64,000 nt of DNA from Ifrita kowaldi. Lineage: Eukaryota > Chordata > Aves > Passeriformes > Cinclosomatidae. Position numbers and translations under genes: made by a program. Below, one piece after another: positions 37,251-50,963 of the stretch. The stretch spans positions 480,774 to 544,773 of the forward strand of contig VZRS01010758.1 in NCBI GenBank assembly GCA_013398055.1, read 5' to 3'. Every line of letters begins with the position of its first letter. Position 1 is the first letter of the stretch. The notes below the pieces were generated by a model that did no database searches, was not told the DNA's origin, and saw nothing but the letters and a program-made list of their open reading frames with translations.

Positions 37251-40200
37251 AATAAGGAAGTCCAGGTGTTAAAAGCAAGGTGCATGTCATCTTCAGTCTC
37301 TCTGACTCTAAAAGGCCTGCCACTTTTATAAAATTAAATTAGACTGGTTTGAAAAGAGTTGCTCTCAATCAAGATGCCCTGCACAGCTTAGGTTTTCCAA
37401 AGTATTTGCCAAAGATTGTAAGCTCCAGCACTTTACTTGAACTTAATTTGGGTAAATTGTCTGCAGTTGTCTGATCCTCCTCTTCCATTCTCTTACTTTT
37501 TTCTGTCTTTCTGAAAATTCACCTTCTGTCAATGTTTTCTTGAACAGGAATATTTTACATATTTCCCTAAATGGGATGACATTCATCAGGCTCAGCCAAT
37601 ACAACAGTAATCTCTTTCTTCCTCTTTCTACACCTACATCATTGACAGTAATCATGCTAGCTACGTGAGAAGATCACCATTAATTCCCTCTTACACCTGT
37701 AATGATTACCCATAGATTTCCATGCTCAAATTAAGCGTCAGTCTGGACCTCAAAGCATGTACAACCTTGACAAACCAATGTCACTCCTGTTAATAAGGCA
37801 ATATAAATATTCAAGCCTCTGAATCACTTCACTAGATTTTTTATAGCGTGTAACTTTGACAGTTCTTCCTCTATTTCTTGCATATCTTGTATGGCATTTA
37901 GAAATTTAGGATGGGCAGCTTTTTTCTCTTCTCTCCCCCATTAGCCCAGCAATCATGAAGTAGATTTCAATATGTCCTAATGTTACCAAAGATAAATATT
38001 TTAACATCATTATGCCATTTTTTACAACACTACATTGACTCTCATATCAAGTTTCCAGAAGATATAAAAGCCGCATTCCTAGCCCAACAACCACTAAATC
38101 AAAGTGTCCTAACCAGCTTTACTCTGGCTCACCTACCAAACTAAATTTTAACAATAAGAACCCCAGAAACAAAAAGACAACTGGACAATGCAAATGTCAA
38201 TCTTGGCTATAACAGCAGTGTCTCCCCACTCAAGCAGGGCATGTCTGATAAACCAAAGCAGTTTATCATCTCCAAGAAAGAACACACACAAACCATATCT
38301 GTGACACTTTCACCCTGTCTTTCCTCCCTGACATACGAGAACTTCACTTTTCTTTTAAGGCTCCCAGGCAAACAAACTACATGTGGTGCACTCTCTCAAA
38401 TGTAAGCAACTAGAAACATTTTTTCATTGAAATTGGAACAGATTAACAGTAGTCACTTTGCAAAGAGTATTGAGACCTCCAAAGTAGAAAACATAACTCT
38501 AAAGTAAATCTCTCTCAAGAATATGTTTAATTGTATTTGGATTTTAAGTCTTATGAAAGTATGTTGGAAAAACTACACCATGAGTCTTCTATTCTTGCTG
38601 TCAGAAAAAGATAAAAGGAAATAAAATTTGAAGGTTTTTTGTTGTTGCTGTTTTTTTTAACCTTGACACTTCCAAGAAGTCACATCCCAAGAAACCTTGC
38701 TCAAATACCTTTAATTCTGTTTAAAAAAAAAAAGCATCACAGCCCTAGATTTTATTTCTGCTATTGACTTTTAGAAACATGATGTAGAGCTTATTGAGGC
38801 TGTAGTTAATTATAACTTAGTAAGTTTTTTTGTCTACAGTACTTCACACACTACATCTACAAAATAAATTACAGCAAATTTCCCAAGGTGAGAAACCAGT
38901 GTCTATACAGACAGTGACAAGAGCCTATAAGCAGCGAGAGATATCATAAAAAACTTTTTTTAACAGAAAAAGAGCATATAGACTTTACAAGTATCCATTA
39001 ACCTCACACTAACTAGACAGAGTACACATATGGATGTGCACACACAGGTCCACATCTCTTTTTCTTAGCAATGAACTAAATCATTGGGAATTCATAGCAA
39101 AGGTCATTGTTCTCTCCTGTAGGCTATTGGGTATCTTTGGTGCATGTCCAAACTCATTCTTCTGTAAACCTGTACTAGATCAAGGTCCAGTTTAGAGATC
39201 AGGAAAAAAGCACTAATTGTAGTATCCAGTCTCAGGGTATCACAAGCCCATTGCTCTGCATATCACCTAAGTTTTCCTAACACTTTTATCTCAATTTCCA
39301 GAGGTGCTGTACTGAAAAAATAAGGCTTGGAATTTGGGGTGGCAAGTATAAGGAGCAGTGTTAAAACAAGGATCTTAAAGAGCCATATTAAATTTGAATA
39401 TCCAGTACTGGCAGGGTTTAGAAAATTTGTGAACTGATGGGCACAGGAAATCCTACAGAAAACTGAATTTCTTCTTGTTTTTCCCCTTCCTTTCTCTCCT
39501 TCCCCAGTAATAGATATTAAATCAAGTTTACATATAAAGATACTGCTTCTAACATTTCTTTAGGAAGGGAGAAAGGGTTCCCCCTGGTTCTCATGAAAAC
39601 TATAATATTGTAATTTAGAAAAAAAGCCATGAGAAATTATATGATGAATAACAAATAAGGCAATGGCAATAACTTTTAGGAATTACTAATAGGCACATTT
39701 TTCTTGCTGCAAGAGCAGGGCATATGTGAATTTCTTGTTTGTTTGAAGTAGTACTGTCTCAGCCATATTCTTTTCCGTGATTGCCTGACCCATTCAAGAT
39801 GTACCTGTCATTTTAAACATGAGACCAGCCAAAACTTAGCCCCATAGGTGGGAAGCAACCTGAACTGATTAATTTGTTTACCAAGATGTGGAAAGCCATT
39901 GGATTGCCTCTAGCCCACCTGTAGTAATTAATTATACAAACATGCCCTATATAAACCTCCAAGGGGATTCTAACACCCACACCCCCACAATCCATTCTCA
40001 AATGCTGTTTTATGCTAACTCCAAAAAATACACAAAATTTCATTGAAACTGTTAATGGAAAATGTAGTTGCTAATAAGAAACATTAGTTCACTGTTAATA
40101 TTCTCTTCCTTTCCCCTGAACCTCAAAGCCAGGTAAAAGATAAGCGCTTTGCAGATTTGTACCCTTTCAGATTTTTTCCTTTGTCACTGCCTTAGTATTG

Positions 40201-43200
40201 CTTCAATGTAACTCCTGTATTTGGGATTTTGTTTGGTTGTTTTTCATAAGAGACGTTTGGCAAAGTCCAATATCACTCACAATATACCAAAAGCATAAAT
40301 ATTAGAAATAAAAAATTAAATTATATGAAATACACTATAATATCAGCAAGGCTCTTTCTTCTTACTATGTAGAGCCTTTTATTAAAATCTAATACTAACA
40401 CCAGATTAATGTGACAGCCATGAGTATACAAACGAAGTTACAAAGGAAATAAGCTTTTATTACTTTTTCAAAGATACAACTAGCTTGAAAGTAAGAGAGG
40501 GATGATGAAAATAGCTCAGAGGGGAAAAAAAAACCAAAAAAACAAAATCCAGAGTGTTTCTGGAAAAAAAATATTCGAATTGTTAAGCAGTTAATTGGAT
40601 TGCCAGGCTTACATTTAATACAACAATCCTCCTTACACAAAGTCTTTACTTAGGCTGTGTATTTCCCCATGTACAAGCCAAGTACAAGAGGATTTAAATA
40701 AAACTTTAACATTTGAGACGTTTCAGTTCTTATGATGGAGCTAAGTGCTAGTACACAATACCAATACAGGCAATAACCAGGGCCAGTAACAAAAAATAGA
40801 ACTGGATTAGTCAGATTCCAAAAACACACATAACAACACACCTCAAAATAGGTTTTGTCCTGCTGGAATTCTCCAGCAAAGTGCTATGACTTCAAGTGCA
40901 ACAGTTGCAGAGCTCCAGCTGGAATCATCCCTCTCAAAACTCATCAGACATCAGGGTGAGTCACTGTTTATCATTCACATTAGCGATAGCAAGTTTTAGG
41001 GCCATTAGTGAAGTCGAACATTAAACTTTTTCTAAACCATTGAACAGATGTTCCAGCCTTTATGCTAGCATGACTTTTTTCCTAATTGCCTCTGTTACAT
41101 CCTACCAGAAACCTGTTGTTCTGGCAACTCTGCACAGGACTTGAACTTCATCTGAAACTTTTCTGATCTCCTTCCACCTCTGCAAACCCTTCTGCCAATT
41201 CCCTCGCTGAGGGCAGCAGCAGCTAACACCTGTGCTGCTAACAGAGTGAGGTCTCACAAGGAGATGAAGAGACAAGGCACAAAAGTGACAGCAGCAGGAG
41301 AAGGAGGAACATTTTTCACAGGTGGGTCTGAGCACCAGGGAAGCACAGTGGTGGGATGGGATGCAGCACTGAGCAGAAAGGGGCCGGACACAACTCCAAC
41401 TATCCTGTTTACATTTAGTCCCTCAACAGAAATCCACTGTCACAGTTTAAGAACAGATGTTCAGAATGAGCTGTAATTAAGCCTTTTTTCTCCTTTACCC
41501 CTCCTTGCCCTTAAAGGCCATTTATTGCATGTCTTTCTGCCCCACTGGAATCCCATGAGGCTGGGAATGACACCACCAGAGTTCTTTATTTTCAGAAGAC
41601 ATAACTGCAAATGGCTTCCAGCTGAAATATTAGAAATCTTTTCAAGTAAAGTGACTTGATCTGACTCATTTGCTAATGTCATAAGCCTGTGGCACAAAAC
41701 ATCTCAAAAAAGATAGTTTTGTCTAACTGCTTATTAAATAGAGTCAATTTTTATATTACTATCTTTTTGTTTTCCTTCTACATCCCAAATAATCTAATTT
41801 CTCAACAATTAGGCAGTTTGCTTTAATACACTCCTGCTGATTTAAACAGGAAACAACAGAAGTAAAAGGGTATAATCTTTATTAGGTCAGTGATAGTTTC
41901 AATAGGTTGCAGTAAATTAAAAATTTCGTTATGTGCAATTAAGCAACTTCATTAATGTAATTGCCATTTTCCTCACTGTTTTGGTTTAGTATATGCCAGT
42001 AATTATACTGAGATACACACTCATTCATGCACATACGTATAATTTCCACCTACAACCTCTACATTTCTTGCAGGTAAAAATCAGTAATGTGCTTCTGAAA
42101 GCCAGTTAAGAAACCACACATAAAAAATAACTTCCCATCCTGGACAGTCATGAATCACCCTTCAGCTGTGTAAGCAAAACACATGGGAGCATAAATGTGC
42201 CATATTGGCTCATTACTTAATCATTCTCTTAATAAATCAGATCCTATTTTTTTTTTTTTCCCAGCTAAAGAGCCTGGACAAGATTCAGAACCTGGACTGA
42301 AATCTGAAGTGCTATGCTGCAGTAAAATGCTGCTCCAATACCAGATAGAATACTACTCTGCTCTAAAACTTCATGTTTCCAACTTTGCAGAAGAAGGAGT
42401 TATGTTATGAAACTAGTAAAAAAAAAAGTCCAAAAATGTTATGATTGTCTATCTTGCAGAAGGGAAGCAATTTTCAGCCAAGTAATTGGTACATTTTCTT
42501 AGTGCATTATGTTTCTCAAAACATGTTACTGTAGGTGGAGATTAGCATCCCTTTTCTTCAAGAGGAAAATTACTTGTCTTCTATACTGACTGGAGCTGTC
42601 ATTCCAAGAGCTGACAAATGTTAACAATCTCTGGAGGTGTTCTTTACAAACATCTCAAAAATAAATAAATATATTCAGATCAAGGATCCAATGACCAAAG
42701 AAAGGTTATAAATAGAAGGAAAATACCACTGTTTGAATATTCAAATGCATCACATATCCATCATTTCCAACATAAGGAAAACTATTTTAAAATAGCTAAA
42801 TTGGCACATTAACAACTAATATGGAACCTTGCCAGAGAAAGAACACAAATATTATTTATTAAAAATAAAAAAAGTTTGCTGTATCTCCCATTTTGCAGAT
42901 AACATCGAAGAGGAAATGAAAATAGGCAACAGTTCCATGCCAACCATCCAATCTAGTAATCTGTGCAGACAAATTAGCAAAACCCTTACATCTGGAATTA
43001 GAAAACTGCACAGATACTTTTCTTTAAATCTTGTTCATCATATCCACACTGCAGTTTCTTGAAACTGTTTCCAGTCTTGTAACAACAAAACATGAAGCTG
43101 CATTGTGTTATCCCACATGCTGAAAGCAGGTCCACAAAGTCCAAACAAACCAATTTGCTCAAATCAATTTATTAAACCACAGTAACTACCATAATTTGTT

Positions 43201-43435
43201 TAAACTATGATGCCAATGCCCCATGACACCGTCTATGTGTATAGCACACTTAAACATTTAAAATTTCAACCATAAAACCCATCTTGGTTCAAAAAATTGA
43301 TAGCAATACACTAATATACACAACATAAAAGGACACCTAAACACTTCTTATTTGCAAGAAATTTCCAATCACAGAACAAGGTGCTTTAATGAGATTTTGA
43401 CTGAGAAACTCTCTTACCCTTCCTGTAATAGTTCA
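37251..43435. other. Unassigned DNA
   Basis: No gene, RNA or interspersed repeat recognised. A TATA-box-like CCCTATATAAACCT occurs at 39945-39958, discussed in findings. Open frames are short (at most about 86 codons) and unsupported. Confidence 0.5.
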
Positions 43436-43542
43436 GAACAGTGGCTGCTCTTGGCCGCATGACATGGAGGGTCCTGTGCAGGGCGAGGAGTTGGACTAGA
43501 TGATCCTTGTGGGTCCCTTCCAACTCAGCTTATTCTGTGATT
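43436..43542 (+). mobile_element. Short CR1 3' end, sense
   Basis: Contains 'gaggagttggactagatgat', 'ccttgtgggtcccttccaac' and 'tcagcttattctgtgatt', the terminal phrases of a CR1 3' end. It is truncated to about 105 bp. Confidence 0.9.
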
Positions 43543-46500
43543 AAAATCAGAACAAAGTGGAAAAGACTTTTTTTCCCCAAGGTGAGACTTTTGATAGGAG
43601 ACAACTACCGAGATATCAGAAAACCTTAGCTAAAATTACAGCTGTACAGGATGTAGGACCACCTTCAGAGAACTACAACCAGAACAATAATCAAAATAAT
43701 CGAAAAATATTAGCAGTCAACACAGCTCACTAGTGTAATATCCAAAAAAGTAGGAAAAAAGGAACAGACTAGGAGATTCTCATTATACTTTCAAAACTTT
43801 TCATTTTTCAATCTCCTGTTGTAAACCAAGGATTTAATTTTAATATAAAATTAGTGCCCTAGCAGATGAATAACAGAAATATAAATAAATCAGCCTTGCA
43901 ACTAGTTTAGCCCAGGGCTATAAGTAACTTTTCTAAATGAACTATGAAGAACACCACAGAATTCTCAATGCGTTTAAAGAATCTCCTTCTTGCAAGAGAT
44001 GGACTTTCTTCACCCTGCTCAGAGTTAGATTTGAGCCACATTACCTTCAAGCACATGATCATAATATGATGGGCTCTGCCCAACACACAACCCCACACAA
44101 ATTTAAACAACAAACACATAGGCTCTAAACAATGGGATTTAGAAATAGTGGATGAAAAATTTGCTGTAGGGAAGAGGGGATGGCAGACTTAAGACCTAAT
44201 TATTTCAGTCTTAGAGAAGAATTAGTATCTCAAATGACAAAGAAGACAAAGTAATACAGACTGAGGGCATGCAAGCAGGCAATATTTTTTGGGGTCAGAC
44301 TATACCTGCTTTGTGCAGTAAAGCAAGAAATGACAGCTTCAAACCAAGAACTGCAAAACACCCCACTGGCTACAAGGCAGAGCTTCATGTTTCCTTAGCC
44401 CTTCATCTTCTCCATTACGAGGTCGGACCTTCACCAGATGCAGTGCCTGGTTTCAGCATTTTCTTTCAGTTACTGTGGAGACAGACCTGGATTACATCCC
44501 CACATTTCCACAGGTGGAAGGGACACAAGGCAGCCCACTATGGATGAGCTACACCTACCCCAACTAAGAAATATTTCTCATGTGTCCTCCCAGACATAGC
44601 CAATCATCTACATCCTTCAAAGTTTGAGAAGCAGGACTATTCAGCAGGATCGGATTTGTAGCAGAAAGGTAGACATCAAAATTTTCTTTTGCTGATTAGA
44701 TGTATGGGAGAACAACTTAGAACATTTAAGCTTCTAAAAAGCTTAAATGAAAGACTTATTGTAACTTACTTCATTCAGTTTGTTACATGAAAGTTCATAT
44801 AGTGGAGAAAGGAAGGAAGTTGTGATACCTTATCAATGAAGGGCCATTATTTTAAAAGTAATTCATGAAAAGAATAGTATGTATTGTAGAAAATAATTGT
44901 GAATAAATACATTCTGCCAGTATACAGGTTATGAGCCTGAGGAAAATACAGTTTCTTCTAAAGACAGAATTTCATATTCATATAATCAAACCTATTTGAT
45001 AATTTTTCCTTTTAGTAGGACTGGGATTATTCATTAGCTGACTGAAACACTGTAGTACGTACACTGACCTTGTGCAATGCTTGTTATTAGTGACTCTTTT
45101 GATCATACAACTTCTTTACTTGCAAATAGGCACAGTTTTTTGTCATTAGCCATGGTAAAGCACCAGATTAACTTCCACTGGAACAAGGAAAATGTGGGAG
45201 TAAGCCAAAGTTAAAACTTTCTGATACTAAACAGCAGGTTGCCTCATGTCTTCAGCATTAGCATTTAAGTTCACTGCAGTTTAACTCATTTTGTATCAGA
45301 GGAGATTTATATCAAGCTGTGGGAAGGCATGTCAGCTTCTGGTTCTGTCTTACAGAATTACCATCAGTAACAGAGATTATAAGAAGCAAAAAGTAAAAGC
45401 AAAGTTAGGGGAATATTTCATGCGCTACCAAAACTTGTAAAGGTTACTCCAGTGCTAGACGTATTTTCTGAACATCTTGCTCTTTGAGATACTTCTTGGA
45501 AAGAAAGATTTTCTCTTCTAATTGAGGTGTATAGTGATTCTATATACATGCAAGCCAGTATCAAACTACGTAATTTGCTTTGTCTATTCTGAAGTAAAAT
45601 TTACTGTTCATTTTTCCTTTTGCTGCCTCCTTATGCTGAGATCCCCAAAAATGCAGTGCCAACTGCAAACATTCACAAGGAAATTTTGACCATGGTATTA
45701 GATTACTCAAATTGAGGAAAAAAGCACCTTGAGGGTGTAACCTGGGTAATTTGCATCCTGAAAAAGAAAATCACATTGTCTATCTGGGATACAACTGAAA
45801 CCCCAAGTTTGGTATTTCCTCTCAGAATATTACTTTATTAATAGTAGATTTTATGATACACTATTTCACAAGCAAAAGTATTTTCAATAGCATTGAAATA
45901 TTTGACTGTTCAAATACAGGCACATAAGGAAAAAAAAATCTCAAATTTTCTCTTTGTTCAAATATTTAGCTGTGAACATGCTTTTTCAAACACAGCACGA
46001 TTACTTAAAATTTCACTGCATTAAGACAGAACTTCTTTATTGGAAAATGTTTGACATCACCAAGTCAAAAAGAGCGTACATACGAAAAATCCCTCCCTAT
46101 TGTTCTACTGCCTTCCATTGCTGTTATATCAACCCAATGCTTGTGACAAATTAACTCTACCCTGCAGCCAAGTGAATTTCTGTTAGCGACTTCTTATGGA
46201 GGAAAGTAAAAACAGGATAGTCAAGGACTCTGCCCATCAGACAAAGCCAGCTGTCATTCTGCTTAACTTCTACAACAAATGTCCTCAGACCCACAGGAGA
46301 GAAAAGAAACACCATTTGGCATTTAAACTTGAGGTGCCAGGATTCATTAAAGTGGAAAACAAGCCTGGATTGATTACTCCGATTTTAAAAGGTCATGAAT
46401 TGCTACGGTTTTTTTGTTTCTTTTAATGCATATTTAGTTGTTTTACAAGGCAATTGTTTTAAATTGTAAATTATAACCCTGTATAATGGGTACTGCCTTA

Positions 46501-49304
46501 ATTAGATTTTAACTATATGCTAATCTGGAAGGGGGGGCAGGGAGATTGTTTCATGCTTTCTCAAGGTCTGCTAATAAAGACTGCACATCCCACAAAAATA
46601 CTAATTGAGATCAATATAACTAACTTTTATAACTGAGCATATCCGTGTGGCTTAAGGTGCAGAGCTTCTACAGATTATGGCCTTTTTGAAACTTTTAAAT
46701 TTCATTCGAAAGTACCATTTTTGCTTCCATGGCATGACCAGTGATTTATACCAACCATTTTCCAAACAGACATGTAGAGAAAAGCAGTGCAGAGAAGAAC
46801 ATAACTACAGTAAAATAAGTAGACCAACTCATAAAGGCTTCACCTGTGCTGTGTGGTTCCAAGATACAGCATTAAAATCAAAGTCTAGCTTGGTCTCAAA
46901 CTCAAACCAAAGACCTTCCAGAATCAGCAGTATAAAAACTTTTTTACCTTCAACATTTCACTCAGACTTTGCCCATGGACTCACACAACCTCATAACTAT
47001 CTTTTTTTTTTTTTACAGATTGTACTGATCATTTCACTTTTAATCCTAACAAATTTACTGCAGTGATGACCAAAGAAAAGATAGAAAGCTTATCAGTACA
47101 ATCAGCAGTAAAATAGCTGCAGTGCTATTTTCACTCATGACCTCATCTTTGAAAAAAAAAAACTTTTTCAAAAGCATTTCTCCTTAAAGAAAATAAACAT
47201 TCTTCAGGCAGTAATGTCAAATTTAAGTAACTGGAAATAGAGAAGAAATAAGGTCAGCATATCTGATGTATCCATAAGATTAGGAGATTAATAACAGCCA
47301 AACCAGCCTCACCCTTGACTGTTGGATGTGGGATGGCAGATCCCAACACCAGAGGAGCATTCAGTCAGAAGGGAGCAGAGGACAGCTGCACAGCTAATGG
47401 GATGTGTCACTCCAATACCCAGCCCCAGCGCAGCAATCAGCTGATGTACAGCCACCACTGAAAATTGCTCTAATTTGGTGGTTATCGTCTATTTTTCTAA
47501 TATCTTGGTAACAGGAAGAAACGTAAATATGTGCTTAAATATGCTGTCCACATCACACAAAAGTTGGAGGCTAATCTTACTTCCTTTACATCAATACCTC
47601 CAATAGAAAATTGGTATAGAGGCAGCTCTGTTGAGCCTGACCTTTGCAGCCGCATCACTGTCTGCAACCACTGACCAAAATTACAGCATACAGACTGTTC
47701 CACTCCTTCCCATACCTCAATTTTCCATGCACAGCCACCAAATTTCTTCTTTGGAGTTTTGATTAATAAAGTATTATCACATGAATTAAAATGTATTTAA
47801 GGAAAGTAGTTTAGACTTAACTGTTTCATAAAGGCTCTGTGTTACAGCAAGGTTTACAACGGCATTACAGGTAAAGCTGTCCCTACACAGTGCATACAGA
47901 ACCTATGAATAATCACTAGTACCTTCTCATGTCTCTGAAGCAGCTGAAGACCAAAGATATAATAAGAAGTCAAAATAATACCCATAACCTTTCCTCCATT
48001 ATGCATCACTTCGGAAGTTCTCTTCTGGAACAAAGTGCATCCGAAATTACTTCTAGAGGTTTTATGTTCACAAGTCCAGAAAGGGATCCATCAAAATGCT
48101 CAAATAATCACAATAAAAAAGTACTTTAAAATATGAGCAAAGCTGCACAGGAATACCCAACAATGCACTGAGATGTGGGAAGCAAAATAATTTTAATTTT
48201 CCAAAGATACCCACCTGGAGCTGCTAGTCATTTCTACATTTACACTGGAACTTCAAAGAGCACCACAGTGAAAATATACATTCCACTTGAAGATGCACAC
48301 CTAACATCCATCTTAGAAAAACTTATTCTCTGTCCTGAGCAGCATTTCAGACACTATACCTATGACTTCTGTTATGGCTTTTGTTTTGTTGATTGAAGGG
48401 TTTTTGTTGTTTTTAGCTTGAAAGGCACTTTACCCTTACTAAAGCAAATCACTCCTTTCCATAGTGCTCTGTCAGTGACAGTCCTGCATACTAAAATGGT
48501 GCTAAGTCTTCACAACGAGATTTTCTGTTGGTACCCAGAAACACATCTGCAAGAAAGGGTTTATTCAGAACCAGGTTTTTACACTGAAATAATAATGTTC
48601 ATATTCCCTGTCTCTCACAGCTGCTGCTGATTACAGGCTCAAGATGAGACATTAGCTAGTTCGGAAATACAGACCTTAAATATTACCCTTTTATTTAACT
48701 GTTTACCTTCTGATCTGACTCTTGGCATCTGCAGTGTATAATCAACAAACCTTTCCAAAAGCTTTTATATTTTAATTACAGATAGTGGCAGAAATAGTTC
48801 AACAGAACATAGGAAAAAAAGACCTTTGCACTCAGCATGGGGCTGGCAGTCTCTGAAACCCTGCCTGCCTACTTCACCCAGCAACAGGCAGAGTGCTGTT
48901 GGATGGGAATTTATCATGTCCTCTGGTGATAATAACTAGAATTTCCCAAGATTAGACACACCTGTGCCCGAAGTCACCCCGTGCAACACTGCCGCGCTTT
49001 CTGCACAGGGCTGTGTGCCTGTGGAGCACTTCAGCATGCACGACAGACTCATTTCTGAAGCTCTTACCTTGCAATGAAGCAAGCATATACCCAGCTTTTA
49101 GGAATGAAAGGATCCTAGAGTTTTAAGTGCATCATCCACACACGTGTTGGAAAAAGGCATTTGTTTAATGCATATGCTTGTCTTTAAACATAACCTCTGG
49201 GCACCAGTGTTACATTAACAGTGTCCACCATCAGTCAGGATGAAAGAGTAAACAGGACTGATAAACAATTAGCAATTTCTTTCTGATTAATTTAACAAAA
49301 GCAT
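43543..49304. other. Unassigned AT-rich DNA
   Basis: No gene or interspersed repeat recognised. It contains the 11-bp-arm hairpin at 44723-44749 and a homeodomain/POU-motif-rich block near 46440-46540. A 129-codon frame at 46677-47066 is unsupported. Confidence 0.5.
44723..44749. repeat. Hairpin with 11-bp perfect arms
   Basis: CATTTAAGCTT (44723-44733) pairs with AAGCTTAAATG (44739-44749) across a 5-nt loop. AT-rich; chance occurrence is possible. Confidence 0.7.
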
Positions 49305-49811
49305 TCATGTTGGAGGGGAGCTCTGGAAGTCATCTGGTCCAACCCCCTACTCAAAGCAGGGCCAACTACAGCAGGTTGCTCAGTGCTGCACCCAATCAGG
49401 TTTTGAATATCTCCAAGGACGGAGATGTCACAAATTCTGGGCAGCCTGGTCCAGTACTCAGCCACCCTAAAAACAGTAAATCTTTACTGCATTCAAACAG
49501 ATTTTCCCATATTTCAGTTAGTGTCCGTTGCTTCTCTGGGCACACTGAGAAGAACCTGGCTTCATCTTCTTTACTCACCTCCCCATCAGGCCATTACACA
49601 CATGGATAAGATCCCCCTGAGCTTCCCTTCTCCAGGCTGAACACTCCCAGCTCTCTCAGCCTCTCATTGTATGTCAGATGCTCCAAGCCCTTTGATCTTC
49701 TCCAGGATGCTTTGCTGGACACACTCTGCTATCTTGTAGTGAGATAGACAGCAGTAGACGCAACCCTCCTGCTGTGTCTCACCAGGGCTGAGCAGAGGGG
49801 AGCAGCATAAG
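49305..49811 (-). mobile_element. CR1 LINE 3' fragment, antisense
   Basis: The plus strand runs through CR1 antisense landmarks: 'gtcatctggtccaacccc', 'tactcaaagcagggccaact', 'caggttttgaatatctccaa', 'gggcagcctggtccagtact', 'tccgttgcttctctgggcac', 'cttctccaggctgaacactc' and 'tctcaccagggctgagcaga'. About 500 bp are kept. Its inner end is repeated after the single N at 50292 by the apparent assembly duplication. Confidence 0.92.
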
Positions 49812-50291
49812 TGAGCATGTAATTTTAACTAGATTCGGTGTTGCACACACCCTTCCCACACAGCTGAGAAGGAATAACCAGTCTAAAAGAGAGAGCAATG
49901 CTTTTTCATACTTCCGAACTACAGAACTTGAATTTATACTTCAAAATGTTGTCAATTTATTAAGTTCACACAGCTATGAAAGTACAACCACTTTCATCCT
50001 GAGATGTAAATCTGAATTAGCAAAATCGTTGGGCTTGTTACATAACCTATAAAGTAAAATACAATCATAATTGTCCTTTCACTTGCCCAAGCTTGTCACG
50101 CTGATGCCAAAAGCAGTATGCTTGGGAAAGTGTATTTCTACAGTATCAGAGAATTACAAAAGGAAATAAAATCATAATTCATGTAAAACTAATATGACCT
50201 CCAGCCTTCAGAATTGCCAATATAATAGCATCAAATTTACCCTTAGAGACTTTTACTAATAGCTAACCTAATAGCTAATAATATTAGTAGC
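49621..50291 (+). repeat. Left copy of an exact 671-bp tandem repeat
   Basis: The 671 bp from inside the CR1 to the N at 50292 reappear with no visible difference at 50293-50963. The repeat starts in the middle of the CR1 fragment, not at an element boundary, and its copies meet exactly at an N. This points to a false duplication. Confidence 0.93.
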
Positions 50292-50292
50292 N
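50292..50292. other. Single-N assembly join
   Basis: One unknown base marks the junction between the two identical 671-bp copies. Confidence 1.
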
Positions 50293-50963
50293 GCTTCCCT
50301 TCTCCAGGCTGAACACTCCCAGCTCTCTCAGCCTCTCATTGTATGTCAGATGCTCCAAGCCCTTTGATCTTCTCCAGGATGCTTTGCTGGACACACTCTG
50401 CTATCTTGTAGTGAGATAGACAGCAGTAGACGCAACCCTCCTGCTGTGTCTCACCAGGGCTGAGCAGAGGGGAGCAGCATAAGTGAGCATGTAATTTTAA
50501 CTAGATTCGGTGTTGCACACACCCTTCCCACACAGCTGAGAAGGAATAACCAGTCTAAAAGAGAGAGCAATGCTTTTTCATACTTCCGAACTACAGAACT
50601 TGAATTTATACTTCAAAATGTTGTCAATTTATTAAGTTCACACAGCTATGAAAGTACAACCACTTTCATCCTGAGATGTAAATCTGAATTAGCAAAATCG
50701 TTGGGCTTGTTACATAACCTATAAAGTAAAATACAATCATAATTGTCCTTTCACTTGCCCAAGCTTGTCACGCTGATGCCAAAAGCAGTATGCTTGGGAA
50801 AGTGTATTTCTACAGTATCAGAGAATTACAAAAGGAAATAAAATCATAATTCATGTAAAACTAATATGACCTCCAGCCTTCAGAATTGCCAATATAATAG
50901 CATCAAATTTACCCTTAGAGACTTTTACTAATAGCTAACCTAATAGCTAATAATATTAGTAGC
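50293..50963 (+). repeat. Right copy of the exact 671-bp tandem repeat
   Basis: Identical to 49621-50291 at offset 672. The first 190 bp or so (to about 50483) are the duplicated antisense CR1 piece and the remainder is duplicated unassigned DNA. Confidence 0.93.

Noticed and set aside
42262..42410. Possible terminal exon after a T-rich CCCAG acceptor
   Set aside because: The acceptor is good, but there is no donor, the peptide is unrecognised and long T runs are common here, so chance is more likely.
46677..47066. 129-codon frame whose end follows a poly-T ACAG acceptor-like site
   Set aside because: After the acceptor only a 15-residue hydrophobic stretch remains before TGA, with no family resemblance and no upstream exon.
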